The translations under genes were made by a program, and so were the position numbers. Shown piece by piece: positions 28,901 through 35,435 of a stretch of DNA of 64,000 nt. The DNA comes from an uncultured Pseudomonas sp. (GTDB lineage Bacteria > Pseudomonadota > Gammaproteobacteria > Pseudomonadales > Pseudomonadaceae). The stretch lies in the NCBI RefSeq assembly GCF_913777995.1, contig NZ_CAJYVE010000030.1:1-64000 (forward strand). The letters are read 5' to 3'. The notes under the pieces were generated by a model. That model was not told where the DNA came from. It ran no database searches and worked only from the letters and a program-made list of their open reading frames with translations. The number at the start of each line of letters is the position of its first letter. Position 1 is the first letter of the stretch.

Positions 28901-30445
28901 CGTATCCAGAATGGTAATGCGGGCTATGTCAGTGCTGGCAGCGGCACCGTGGTGCAGGGCCTGTACGGTGCCCTGACCATCGACGCGCAGGGCAACTACA
29001 GCTATCGGCCCAGCGGTGCAGCCAGCAGCGTTGGCAAGGTCGACGTGTTCAACTACCAGCTGGTGCATCCCAATGGCCTGAGCGACCCGGCGGTGCTCTA
29101 TGTACGCATCGACAGCCCCCAGGCCGCCGAGGTGTGGAGCGATACCAACCTGGCTGCTCCAGCACTGCTGCTCGATGCGGTGAACGACAGCGCCGCGACA
29201 CGCATCAGCCTGGGCAACCTGGTGACCACCGAGACTTCGACTCTGGGCTCGGCTTCCACGGTATTGAGCGCGATCAATGGCGCCTACACCTTCAGCGTGG
29301 CTAACAACACGGTCAGCGACCTGAAGGTGCTGCTCAGTGCCAGCAACCTGCTGTCCTTGCTGGGTAACACCACCGTCGAGCTTTACAAACTCAATGCCAG
29401 CAACCAGTACGTTCTGGTGAAAAGTGTTTCCGGCGGCACCCTGCTGAACCTTGGCAACGGCCAGTACGGGTTGAGCATCGACGACCAGACCGCCGGCACC
29501 TACCGGGTCAACCTGCGGGTCACCGGTGTCAGCCTGCTCAATACCGTGACGGTCAGCCTGGTCAACACCGCGACCTACACCAATCAGCAGGTGGTCACCG
29601 GCTATACCCCGGTGTCCGGCAACCTGCTCACCGACACCAGTGGCGGAGCCCCGGACACCCTGGGGTCGGCGTTGACGGTGCTCAGCGTGATGACCGCCGC
29701 CAACACCTTCACAACGCCTGGCTACAACGGCACCCTGCTGACTGGCACCTACGGCACCCTGCTGGTCAAGGCCGACGGCAGCTACACCTACACCCTCAAG
29801 CCCGGGCTGGGCAGCGCCGTGGTGGGCAACAGCGACACCTTCACCTACCAGCTCACCCACCCCAACGGCAGCAGCGACACCGCGACCCTGACCGTCGCCC
29901 TCAACGCGCAAGGTAGCGCCAGTGCCCGTATGGCCCTGGCCAGTGCGGACGACGACGGCAGCCTGGCGCTGGCCGGCGGTGCAGAAGTGCTCAGTGGCAC
30001 TGATGACGCCGACGTTTTGGACGGTTCGCAAGGCGGTGCAGTGACCCTGCTGGGCGGTGCCGGTGACGACACCCTGATCGTCAGCGACCTGGATTTCGCG
30101 CGGGTCGATGGCGGCAGCGGCACCGACACCCTGCTATGGGCCGGCGGCGATGCGGCCATCGACCTCAGCCTGCTGCAAGGCCGACTGAGCAATATCGAGG
30201 TGATCGACCTCAATGACGCCAGCAGCGTGCAATTGACGCTGGGCCTGGCCGACCTGGTGGCCGTAACCGAACCTGGCCAGAGCACGCTGCTGATCAGGGG
30301 CGGCGAGCAGGACAGCGTGTTGATCGAGGGCCGTTGGCTGAGTGATGGCACACAGCTGGCCGATGGTCTTCAATTCACCCAGTACACCCCCGAAGAGGAT
30401 CCGACCCGGCACCTGTGGGTACAAGCCGGCATACAAGTGGTTTGA
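16940..30445 (+). CDS. Giant LapF/BapA-type repeat adhesin
   Basis: Secreted surface adhesin of 4501 residues. Residues 1 to about 130 form a BapA-like prefix, followed by a Gly/Ala linker (about 131-158). By my count 43 Ig-like repeats of about 85 residues follow (about 158-3807), each with an LSADGLxLSGxGExGA core, a VGADGxFSVxL strand and a QTDAAGNxS end, often closed by APDxTPP. The C-terminal 690 residues hold two related domains starting at VANDN, two VCBS-like segments ending in YQLxHPNGxSD, an RTX-like LGGAGDDTL/VDGGSGTDTL stretch and a type I secretion tail. The N-terminal TAAG motif of LapG-cleaved LapA is not seen. The three genes after it are its likely exporter. Role in cell-cell adhesion and biofilm is family knowledge. 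Confidence 0.93.
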   Translation: MDNIVVADKSSSTLSAQPWGNVQLGQPGVVQMPIPPGQVASVARNGQDLILTLKSGEQLTISNFFTVNAQDIGSDLVFQGDDGVLWQAQYDANAFNGFTFSEVSSLDTLIASTGVVSGATQTFAFAGLGVLGAGGAAAAASSAAGGGGSSGSGSAVPFAPSNLALSIDGQTLTGTGTPGSTVNVRDPSGNLLGSAPVGADGNFSIGLNPPLTNGEQVVVDQTDPAGNASEQAPVSAPDTTAPDAPADLQASADGQSVTGTGEPGATVSVRDANGTALGSAVVGDDGTFSVALNSAQPPGTQLSVEQTDQAGNTSAPATVLISDPAAPAQPSGLALSADGLVLSGSGQVGATVSVRAADGSLLGSAVVGADGRFSVPLANAQLDGQTLSVQQTDADGRVSLPASLTAADVTAPAAPGNLQLAADGTSLSGTGEPGATVNVRAANGSLLGSALVASDGTFTVTFSTAQSSTAGLSVSQTDAAGNTSPIASTPPSGSAIAAPTDLAVSPDGLTLTGRGVPGAQLTVRGAGGQVLGNTLVNADGSFSVTLNSAQLDGQALSVSQSDSQGRTSPSTSLSAPDVTPPQAATGLQFDDTRSSLSGRAEPGATVKVLAADGSLLGSAVAAADGRFTISFATPLSTGEVLGINVTDQAQNSSATDPLIVPDPADVTPPAVPKALAISSDGGLLTGRGEAGAQVRVLDAQGNSVGTAVVGLDGQFSVELRPAQLAGQQLEVTLTDSAGNVSANSPIQAPTAPQQPQALSEVSVAADGLSVTGKGLAGLRVFVRSAAGRTLGSSLIGPDGTFTVALAPAQLSGESLNVVAVDSAGNSTVNEVVQAPDTDAPPVVSDLLVSPDGSVISGRGQPGAAVTVRDEQGNVVASGVVADNGTFILDLDSPVAEGVVLSVTQTDASGLPSAPIEVQVPDASGPVAVQDVSLDASGREVSGSGVPGTQVEVRDANGNVLGSGPVGADGTFQIPLSGPQINGERLDVVVIDASGAESIPTPLQADDSTAPAQPTDLAINPNGLLLSGNGEPGAQVTVRDAQGVVLGTAVVGETGSFSVPLSSAQTQGQALQVILTDAQGNASTPLGVNAPNSLGDLQPANLSLDGSGLQLSGTGQAGSTVSVRDSDGTPLGTAQVGADGRFTVTLAAVQNNGQTLQVVASAGGQTSAATALLVPDTQPPAAVTGLDLSADRTKVTGNGEAGATVIVRGANGVELGRDTVQPGGTFSVGLSPVPAADQPLSVVQIDPAGNASLPAEISPVDTTPPDPVSNVVISANGSQVSGNGEAGARVQIFDAQDNLLGAGLVGSNGRFEVSLSPAQVNGQLLSIVQTDAASNASPPFALNAPDIQPPAPPGDVSLASNGLTLSGSGVANASISVRDATGTLIGSGTVGPDGRFSFDLNTAQLDGERLQVVQSTTTLSSAPTWVTAADVTAPDPVSNLLINASGNQLTGLGEAGATVTVRSPGNLILGTAQVAADGSFSVSLNPPQVGGQSLSVVQTDASANASTGESISAPNLTPPVAPGGLALDDTGQILTGQTQGGAVVQVFAADGSLIVDGIANADGSFSLDLGTPRTNGEQLLVQASVDGRSSPFAPYTAADTTPPEALANLLVSPDGLQVSGTGEAGTLVDISVDGVARGTANVGPDGMFIFTLPVAAGQGSEISLVARDLAGNTLPAVTLAGPDGAGIATPTALVLSADGTQLSGQATAGTTITVTDDRGGVLGSVGPVGADGLFSVTLDPPQTNGQTLAVVAEAANGQVSVPGTLSAADTSAPLAPVSLVLSGDGTQLSGRGEPGARLSVKNAAGVELGSLTIDASGLFMAALAPAQIDGQVLSVTLTDAAGNVSQPVSLTAPDLLPPAAPTEVTINLAGTLVSGQGEPGTQVEVLDAQGTLLARSVVLPAGTFEVTLPAAQLTGAPLQVQLRDGADNLSPVVNLATLDRTPPAPVTATDISLDGSQLTGQGEAGARVEVRSANGTLLGSALVAANGAFAVNLVPASANGETLAVIQVDAAGNASAAVAVLADDITAPEALSNVVINRDGLTVTGNGEPGATVFVRAADGSELGRALVAANGSFSVTLSSAQINAQVLTVNQEDPPGNEGPSQQVIAPDLVAPLAPADLALNPSGLQLSGTAEAGSAITVRDGAGQVIGSGVVAADGTFLLNLNQAQLNGQVLRVTAQDAAGNVSLAALYTATDVTAPLAVTALAVTPDGSVLSGLGEPGAQVQVRSADGSLLGSASVGAGGRFNVNLAPAAQAGSLLEVLQSDAAGNVSPAASVTTPGNQAPAVPADLQLSADGLVLSGTGSAGSTVTVRGSGGVILGSALVIGDGSFSVSLASAQLNGERLEVSAQSDGLSSLPAELIATDSTAPLPLAEYRLATDGVTLEGRGEPLATVQVLGAGGQILASVQVGADGRFSTTLSSAQQAGQVLSLTQTDLAGNVSPAVSLTAPDLVAPLAAANLQLDGTGLVLSGTGEVGATVRVVDANGGLLGSGVVLADSSFQVTLSQAPVDGQALAVTLTDAAGNVSLPATLTPVDTTPPLPLSNLEISIDGLTIVGRGERGATVVVRAADGSELGTTTVADNGAFSVTLDSAQTNAQLLSLTQSDRAGNLSPAVSLTAPDTTPPVALQDPVINPLGTLVTGSGEPGATVRVTNTNGVLLGSAVVLADGSYSVTLQPAQIDLQVLRVNQVDAAGNPGPVSTLTAPDLTPPAAAQELALNAAGTQLSGRGEVNADVMVLRADGTSAGNATVGADGRFSVSLAPGSADGGVLQVILMDAAQNMSVPAPFTTPDLLPPAAVSDLQFDVAGQLLVGNGEPNATVEVFDGSTRVGSAPVGADGRFSLDLGTLTLQGQALTVVQRDAAGNQSSATALQVPDLSVPAAPTDLALAGDGLTLTGTGLPGATVQVYGPDDGLLGTVTVGGGGAFSLTLTEAQLNGELLQVRQISSAGVTSADAPLQALDVTPPAPVTALLLSADGLTLSGRGEAGASVRASVGGTVLGSVEVAADGSFQVPLNSPQLNGEVLSVIQTDQSNNPSSAVTLSAPDLTPPVAPTLTPMTVESLLQGTAEVGSTVTVRAQDGTLLGSGTATDGTFSITLTPPQNTGALLSVVATDAAGNVSPVASIPALDTTPPDAILASSLAFSDDLSQVSGLGEAGATVRVTRADGTGLGESRVAANGTFTLTFTGAVVQGEALRVIQTDAAGNDSSLTSFAAPTVLPPSAPLNLVLNAEGTLLSGQASVGTTVTVRAQDGTSLGSATTQPDGTFSVSLQPAQTNGQLLSVSASTASAGESIPALLTAGDSTPPAPLANLQLEPGGTRVTGTGEAGAKVTISNALGTELGSATVSASGTFSVTLSSPQLNGQLLSAVQADAAGNLSPVQPLQAPDLTAPLAAASLQLNATGTLLSGIGEAGASVRVVNASGVELGTGTVGAGGTFSINLNSAQTNGQTLTVTLTDAASNTSLPATLVAADTTEPLAPTNLAVNAAGLQLTGNGEPGARVFVTSASGAPLGNALVASDGSFSVLLSSAQLNFESLRVSQTDPAGNVSVVATVNAPDITPPAIATALSVSGAGTSLSGRGEVGASVTVRGTANQVLGTGVVGADGQFSVSLSPAQNDGQLLTVQLSDARTNLSPIASVTAPDTTPPVAPATAQINAAGTLVTGTGIAGDRIVVRDASGTQLGTAQVALNGSWSVVLSPAQVSGQALQVTQVDLAGNVSTALPLITPDLTPPAAASGLQLSADGLTLSGNAEVGATVTVKSATGTTLGTATVGVGGGFSVNLNAAQINGEVLSISVADRAGNLSPVVTLTAPDIDADRPVVANDNLATATVNLAAVTTRTNSTESIPVLLGVGLNHTVNFTVANGTTATPTLTLLDGGLLSLGTQATFTLQVKDASGAWVTLGNAGNGGLLNLSVLAGSGVQVRAGTLLAGEYRLTLATNSLSVATTINSNLQLDINSLTQFTGSAGTAITGNVVTDPGPTGSVDITGPDNAAVVRIQNGNAGYVSAGSGTVVQGLYGALTIDAQGNYSYRPSGAASSVGKVDVFNYQLVHPNGLSDPAVLYVRIDSPQAAEVWSDTNLAAPALLLDAVNDSAATRISLGNLVTTETSTLGSASTVLSAINGAYTFSVANNTVSDLKVLLSASNLLSLLGNTTVELYKLNASNQYVLVKSVSGGTLLNLGNGQYGLSIDDQTAGTYRVNLRVTGVSLLNTVTVSLVNTATYTNQQVVTGYTPVSGNLLTDTSGGAPDTLGSALTVLSVMTAANTFTTPGYNGTLLTGTYGTLLVKADGSYTYTLKPGLGSAVVGNSDTFTYQLTHPNGSSDTATLTVALNAQGSASARMALASADDDGSLALAGGAEVLSGTDDADVLDGSQGGAVTLLGGAGDDTLIVSDLDFARVDGGSGTDTLLWAGGDAAIDLSLLQGRLSNIEVIDLNDASSVQLTLGLADLVAVTEPGQSTLLIRGGEQDSVLIEGRWLSDGTQLADGLQFTQYTPEEDPTRHLWVQAGIQVV

Positions 30446-30489
30446 AGGGCCAGCAATTGGGTTTGACCCCAATATTGGTTAGTTAAGAG

Positions 30490-30627
30490 CTCTTCGGCTT
30501 TTGTTGAGCGAGCTTGCTCGCGAAGCACTGCCAAAGTCGCTGAATCTGCTGTGAACGTGACGCCGCCTTCGCAAGCAAGCTCGCTCCAACGGTCTAACTG
30601 AGCGGTATTGGCTTTAACCAGGAAGAC
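30490..30627 (-). repeat. REP doublet downstream of the adhesin gene, inverted copy
   Basis: REP copies at 30506-30525 and 30567-30587. Read on the minus strand, the unit aligns with 16414-16560 over both REPs, the spacer (CACGTTCACAG) and the flank TCAGTTAGACCG. It lies between the adhesin gene and its exporter operon. Confidence 0.8.
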
Positions 30628-30649
30628 GCCATAACAGTAAGGGAAGTCT

Positions 30650-32089
30650 GTGAAATCAGCCGATGCCTGTGTCATCCGGCTCGCCTCCGTCGCCTGGCTG
30701 GCGACGGCGGTGCTGCTGTTCAACCAGGCGGCCTGCGGCCAGGAACCGCCGAAGGACGCCAATCTGCTCGATATCAGCCCTGGCCAGTTGCGCCAGACCC
30801 AGCAGGCCGGCACGCCCATGCGCCCGGCCGGACAGAACGTCAGCGCCACACGCCTGGGCCTTGAGCAGGCCGTGCAGCAGGCGGTCAGTTGGCACCCGGC
30901 CATCGCCGAGGCGGTGGCCGTGCTGCAACAACAGGGTGAAGGCATTCAGGTGGCCGAGGCCGGCTATTACCCGCAAGTCACCGGCGGCATCCGTAACGGT
31001 TTCGACACCGGCTACGGCGGCGATCGCAGCACCCGTGCGCTGAGCCTGTCGGTCAAGCAGATGCTTTATGACTTCGGCAAGGTCGACAACCGCGTGGCGG
31101 CGTCCAAGGCACGGGCCGCGCGCAGCCAGGCGCAGATTCTGCTGGCCATCGACCAGGTCGCCCGCGACACCGCCCAAGCCTGGATCGAGGTACAGCGCTA
31201 CCGCCACCTGATGGACATCGCCCGCCAGCAGATCCAGGGCGTGGGCAGCATCGTCGAACTGGCCCGCCAGCGCAGCGAACTGGGCGCCAGCACCCGCTCG
31301 GACCTGATCCAGGCCCAGTCACGCGCCGAAGGCGCAGTGGCCACCCTGCAGGATTACAAGGCTCAGTACGCTCGCTGGCAGGCCGCGCTGGCGCACTTGA
31401 TGGGCGTGGCCAGCACTCCAGACGTGGCAGAGCAATTCCCGGCCAATGCCAGCCGCGCCTGCGAGCACCCGGCCGACAGCGGGCAGCCATTGCCGGCGGT
31501 GCTGGTGGCTCTGGCACAGCGCAGCGAAGCCCAGGCCGAACTGGCCGTGGCGCGTGCCGAGGCCTGGCCCACGCTGTCACTGGAGCCCACCGTCAACCAC
31601 TATCTGGACAGCAGCTACAACGACAACAACCCCGCCATGGATCGTACCCAGGCCGGCATCTATCTGAACCTGGAGGTGCCGATCTACCAGGGCGGCGCCA
31701 TCCGCGCCCGCAGCCGCGCCGCCGGCCATGCATTGAGCGCCGCCGATGCCGCCGAGCACAGCGCACAGCTGCAAGCCACCCAGGCGCTGGCCGAGTCACG
31801 GGTACAGACCGGCAGCCTGGACCTGCGCCAGCGCGCCCTGCAGCAACGCCAGCAAAGCATCAGTGAGGCCCGCGAGCTCTATGGCCGGCAATACCTCGAC
31901 CTTGGCACCCGACCGTTGCTCGACCTGCTCAACGCCGAGCAGGAAATCCACCAGTCGCGCTTCGAGCTGGCCGGCACCCGCGCCGACCTGCAGCGCCTGC
32001 AGATCGACTGCCTGTACAACAGCGGCAGCCTGCGTCAGGTCTTCGGCCTGCAGGAGCGCGACGTACAAGGCGTGAGGGTACTGCCATGA
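30650..32089 (+). CDS. TolC-family outer-membrane channel of the adhesin exporter
   Basis: Protein of 479 residues with an N-terminal signal peptide and the TolC-type outer-membrane efflux repeats (LGLEQAVQQAVSWHPAIAEA, then the RVAASKARAARSQAQILLAI segment). It forms the outer-membrane exit of a type I secretion system. The start is a GTG at 30650 with AAGGGA upstream. It lies 204 bp after the adhesin gene and overlaps the ABC transporter start by 4 nt (ATGA), so the exporter genes form one operon. Confidence 0.92.
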   Translation: MKSADACVIRLASVAWLATAVLLFNQAACGQEPPKDANLLDISPGQLRQTQQAGTPMRPAGQNVSATRLGLEQAVQQAVSWHPAIAEAVAVLQQQGEGIQVAEAGYYPQVTGGIRNGFDTGYGGDRSTRALSLSVKQMLYDFGKVDNRVAASKARAARSQAQILLAIDQVARDTAQAWIEVQRYRHLMDIARQQIQGVGSIVELARQRSELGASTRSDLIQAQSRAEGAVATLQDYKAQYARWQAALAHLMGVASTPDVAEQFPANASRACEHPADSGQPLPAVLVALAQRSEAQAELAVARAEAWPTLSLEPTVNHYLDSSYNDNNPAMDRTQAGIYLNLEVPIYQGGAIRARSRAAGHALSAADAAEHSAQLQATQALAESRVQTGSLDLRQRALQQRQQSISEARELYGRQYLDLGTRPLLDLLNAEQEIHQSRFELAGTRADLQRLQIDCLYNSGSLRQVFGLQERDVQGVRVLP

Positions 32090-34245
32090 ACGATGCCGTG
32101 ATTCCGCCGCCGCCCGGAGCCGGGCGGCGCGACGTACCAGCGGACTACGGCCAGTGGCTGGAGGCCATTCTGTTGGTTGCCCGCCATTACCGCATGGACG
32201 TCTCTGAACACAGTGTGCGCCTGGCCGGCCAGGCACCGGAGCGCGATATCGACGATCTGGTGCGGCAGATGGCCCGCCAGGCTGGCCTGACCATCAAGTT
32301 CGAAAGCCCGGGCAGCGCCGGGTTGAGCCGCTGGCGCACTCCGGTGGTGATCGAACTGGACGACGGCCAGGTCGGTGTGCTGCAAAGCCTGGACGATCAA
32401 CAGGCCGGGGTGGCGCTGGCGGGCGATCAGGGTCTGCAGCAACGCATTCCCCTGGCCGAGCTGCAGGCAAGAGTCATACGCCTGGCAATCCTGCGCCCGG
32501 CCCGGCCCTTGTCCGACGTGCGCACCGACGACTATGTGCAGCCGTATGACGAACATTGGTTCCGGCGCATCGTCCTGCGTGACCTGCGCCCCTACGGCCA
32601 TGTGATGCTGGCGTCGCTGGTGGCCAACCTGTTGGCCATGGCCGGCGTGCTGTTCTCCATGCAGGTCTACGATCGGGTGATCCCGGCTGAGTCGCTGCCG
32701 ACCCTCTACGTGCTGTTCGGCGGCGTGCTGCTGGCGGTGCTCTTCGACTTCACGATGCGCATCATGCGCCTGCGCATCACTGACCTGCTGGGCAAGCGCG
32801 CCGACTTGCGCGTTTCCGATCTGGTCTACGGCCACGCCCTGCGCCTGCGCAATTCGGTACGGCCCAAGTCCACCGGCTCGTTCATCGCCCAATTGCGCGA
32901 GCTTGAACAGGTCCGCGACCTGATCACGTCCAGCACCGCCACGGCGCTGGCCGACCTGCCGTTTTTCCTGTTGTTCCTGCTGGTGTTCTGGATGATCGGC
33001 GGCGCCCTGGTGGTGATTCCACTGGTGGCGCTGGTGCTGATGCTCGCCCCCGGCCTGCTCTATCAGCGCCGTCTGGCGCGCCTGGCCAACGCCAACATGC
33101 GTGAATCGGCGCTGCGCAACGCGATGCTGGTAGAAAGCATCCAGGGGCTGGACGACATCAAGGCGCTGCAGGCCGAGCTGCGCTTTCAAGAGCAGTGGAA
33201 CCGCTACAACGCCAGCACGGCAGACACCAGCCTGCGCCTGCGTACGCTGACCAACGGCCTGGTGACCTGGACCCAGACCGTACAGAGCGCCGTGTTCGCG
33301 GTGGTGATCCTGTTTGGCGCGCCGATGGTCATTGCGGGTGACCTCACCACCGGTACGCTGGTCGCGGCCTCGATGCTGGCTTCGCGGATGATGGCGCCGA
33401 TGGCGCAGCTCAACCAGGTGCTGACCCGCTGGCAGCAGGCCAAGGTCGCCCTCAAGGGCTTGAACAACCTGATGCAGCAGCCGGTGGATCACCCGCAGGG
33501 CAGCCAGCGCGTGCACCTGCCGGCCATTCGCGGCGACTACCACTTCAAGGGCGTGACCCTGCGCTACAGCCCGGAGGCCGCTGAGGCGCTGCTGATCGAC
33601 GAGCTGCGCATCCGTCCCGGGGAACACATCGCCGTGCTGGGTCGCAACGGCGCCGGCAAGTCGACCCTGTTGCAGGCCCTGGGCGGCACCATGGACCTGG
33701 CCCGCGGCGACATGACCCTGGACGGCATCGCCCTGGGCCATATCGACCCGGCCGACCTGCGCCGCGACGTAGGCCTGCTGCAACAGCACGCACGGTTGTT
33801 CCATGGCACCTTGCGCGACAACCTGATGCTCGGTGCCGGACGCTCCAGCGACCAGGAGCTGTTGGCGGCACTGTCGATCAGTGGTGCGCTGGAATTCATC
33901 CGCCGTCTGCCGCGAGGCCTGGACCACCTGATTCTGGAAGGCGGCCTGGGGCTGTCCGGCGGCCAGCGCCAGAGCCTGCTGCTGGCGCGCCTGCTGCTGC
34001 GCCAGCCGCAGGTACTGCTGCTCGACGAACCGACGGCAGCGCTGGACGACGTGACGGAAAAGCGCCTGCTCGACGAACTGCTGCGTTGGAGCGATGGCCG
34101 CACCCTGGTCATGGCCACCCACCGCCTGAGTGTGCTGCAACGCATGAGCCGCATCATCGTGCTGGACAACGGGCGCGTGGTCATCGATGCCCCACGTGAA
34201 ACCGCCCTGGCGCAGCTGCGCCAGGGCGCGGGAGATCCATCATGA
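32086..34245 (+). CDS. Type I secretion ABC transporter (LapB type) for the adhesin
   Basis: Protein of 719 residues in three parts: an N-terminal C39-peptidase-like domain without the catalytic Cys (about 1-150), a six-helix membrane domain (about 165-440), and an ATPase domain with Walker A GRNGAGKST (about 518), signature LSGGQRQSLLLARLL, Walker B VLLLDEPTAALDD and H-loop MATHRLS. Exporters with a degenerate peptidase domain move large unprocessed adhesins. It overlaps both neighbours by 4 nt. The substrate is inferred to be the adjacent adhesin. Confidence 0.94.
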   Translation: MNDAVIPPPPGAGRRDVPADYGQWLEAILLVARHYRMDVSEHSVRLAGQAPERDIDDLVRQMARQAGLTIKFESPGSAGLSRWRTPVVIELDDGQVGVLQSLDDQQAGVALAGDQGLQQRIPLAELQARVIRLAILRPARPLSDVRTDDYVQPYDEHWFRRIVLRDLRPYGHVMLASLVANLLAMAGVLFSMQVYDRVIPAESLPTLYVLFGGVLLAVLFDFTMRIMRLRITDLLGKRADLRVSDLVYGHALRLRNSVRPKSTGSFIAQLRELEQVRDLITSSTATALADLPFFLLFLLVFWMIGGALVVIPLVALVLMLAPGLLYQRRLARLANANMRESALRNAMLVESIQGLDDIKALQAELRFQEQWNRYNASTADTSLRLRTLTNGLVTWTQTVQSAVFAVVILFGAPMVIAGDLTTGTLVAASMLASRMMAPMAQLNQVLTRWQQAKVALKGLNNLMQQPVDHPQGSQRVHLPAIRGDYHFKGVTLRYSPEAAEALLIDELRIRPGEHIAVLGRNGAGKSTLLQALGGTMDLARGDMTLDGIALGHIDPADLRRDVGLLQQHARLFHGTLRDNLMLGAGRSSDQELLAALSISGALEFIRRLPRGLDHLILEGGLGLSGGQRQSLLLARLLLRQPQVLLLDEPTAALDDVTEKRLLDELLRWSDGRTLVMATHRLSVLQRMSRIIVLDNGRVVIDAPRETALAQLRQGAGDPS

Positions 34246-35432
34246 GCCGCAGCCTGCCTCACCTGGCTTCGTCGTACCTGGACGGCGCCGACGACGCCGA
34301 CCTGCGCAGCGCGCGTGGCGTGGTGTGGGTCTGTGCCTTGATGCTGGCCGGTTTCCTGGCCTGGGCGGCGCTGTTCGAGGTGGTGGAGGTGTCCAGCGGC
34401 ACGGGCAAGGTCGTGCCCAGCTCCCGAGAGCAGGTCATCCAGTCGCTGGAAGGCGGCATCATCACCCGGATGACGGTCAGCGAAGGTTCGCGGGTCGAAC
34501 GCGGCGACGTGCTGGCGCAGCTCGACCCGATCAAGACCCAGTCCAACGTCGGCGAAAGCGAAGCCAAGTACCGCGCTGCGCTGGCCAGCGTCAGCCGCCT
34601 GCAGGCCGAGGTCAGTGGCCAGCCGCTGAGCTTTCCCGAAGCCTTGAACGACTCGCCCGAGCTGGTCCGTGCCGAAACCGCGCTGTACCAGACTCGCCGT
34701 CAGGGGCTGGAAGATACCTTGGCCGGGCTGCAGCGCTCGCTGGACCTGGTGCGCAACGAGCTGGCGATCACCGAGAAGCTGGCACGTGCCGGTGCCTCCA
34801 GCCGGGTGGAAGTGATTCGCCTGAATCGCCAGCGCGCCGAGCTGGAGCTGAAGGCCACCGAGACGCGCTCGGACTACATGGTGCAGGCCCGTCAGGAACT
34901 GGCCAAGGCCAGCGCCGAGGCCGACTCGCTGGCCGAAGTGGTGCGTGGCCGAGCCGACTCGCTGTCGCGCCTGACCCTTCGTTCCCCCGTGCGCGGCATC
35001 GTCAAGGACATCGAAACGAGCACCATCGGCGGGGTGATTCCGCCCAACGGACAACTGATGCAGATCGTACCGATGGACGAACAGCTGCTTATCGAGACGC
35101 GGATTTCACCCCGCGACATCGCCTTTATCCACCCCGAGCAGGCCGCCAAGGTGAAGATCACCGCCTATGACTATTCGGTGTACGGCAGCCTGAACGGCAA
35201 GGTGGTGGGCATTTCCCCCGACACCCTGCAGGACGAGGCCAAGCCAGAAGTGTTCTATTACCGGGTGTACATCCGCACCGAACACGATGCGCTGTACAAC
35301 AAGGCCGGCACGGCCTTTCCCATCGTCCCGGGCATGGTCGCCACCGTGGATATCCGTACGGGCGAGAAGAGCGTGCTGGACTACCTGCTCAAGCCCCTGA
35401 ATCGTGCCCGGGAAGCCTTGCGCGAGCGTTAG
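34242..35432 (+). CDS. HlyD-family membrane fusion protein of the adhesin exporter
   Basis: Protein of 396 residues with one membrane segment (about residues 27-48), split lipoyl domains around a long coiled coil (about 100-260) and the HlyD C-terminal motif (IVPGMVATVDIRTGEKSVLD). It bridges the ABC transporter and the TolC channel. It overlaps the ABC gene by 4 nt and is the last gene of the operon; the next gene converges with only 3 nt between stop codons. Confidence 0.94.
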   Translation: MSRSLPHLASSYLDGADDADLRSARGVVWVCALMLAGFLAWAALFEVVEVSSGTGKVVPSSREQVIQSLEGGIITRMTVSEGSRVERGDVLAQLDPIKTQSNVGESEAKYRAALASVSRLQAEVSGQPLSFPEALNDSPELVRAETALYQTRRQGLEDTLAGLQRSLDLVRNELAITEKLARAGASSRVEVIRLNRQRAELELKATETRSDYMVQARQELAKASAEADSLAEVVRGRADSLSRLTLRSPVRGIVKDIETSTIGGVIPPNGQLMQIVPMDEQLLIETRISPRDIAFIHPEQAAKVKITAYDYSVYGSLNGKVVGISPDTLQDEAKPEVFYYRVYIRTEHDALYNKAGTAFPIVPGMVATVDIRTGEKSVLDYLLKPLNRAREALRER

Positions 35433-35435
35433 CCT

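Noticed and set aside
32086..32540. Active C39 peptidase domain at the N terminus of the ABC exporter
   Set aside because: The catalytic Cys is absent, so it is a peptidase-like domain without proteolytic activity.
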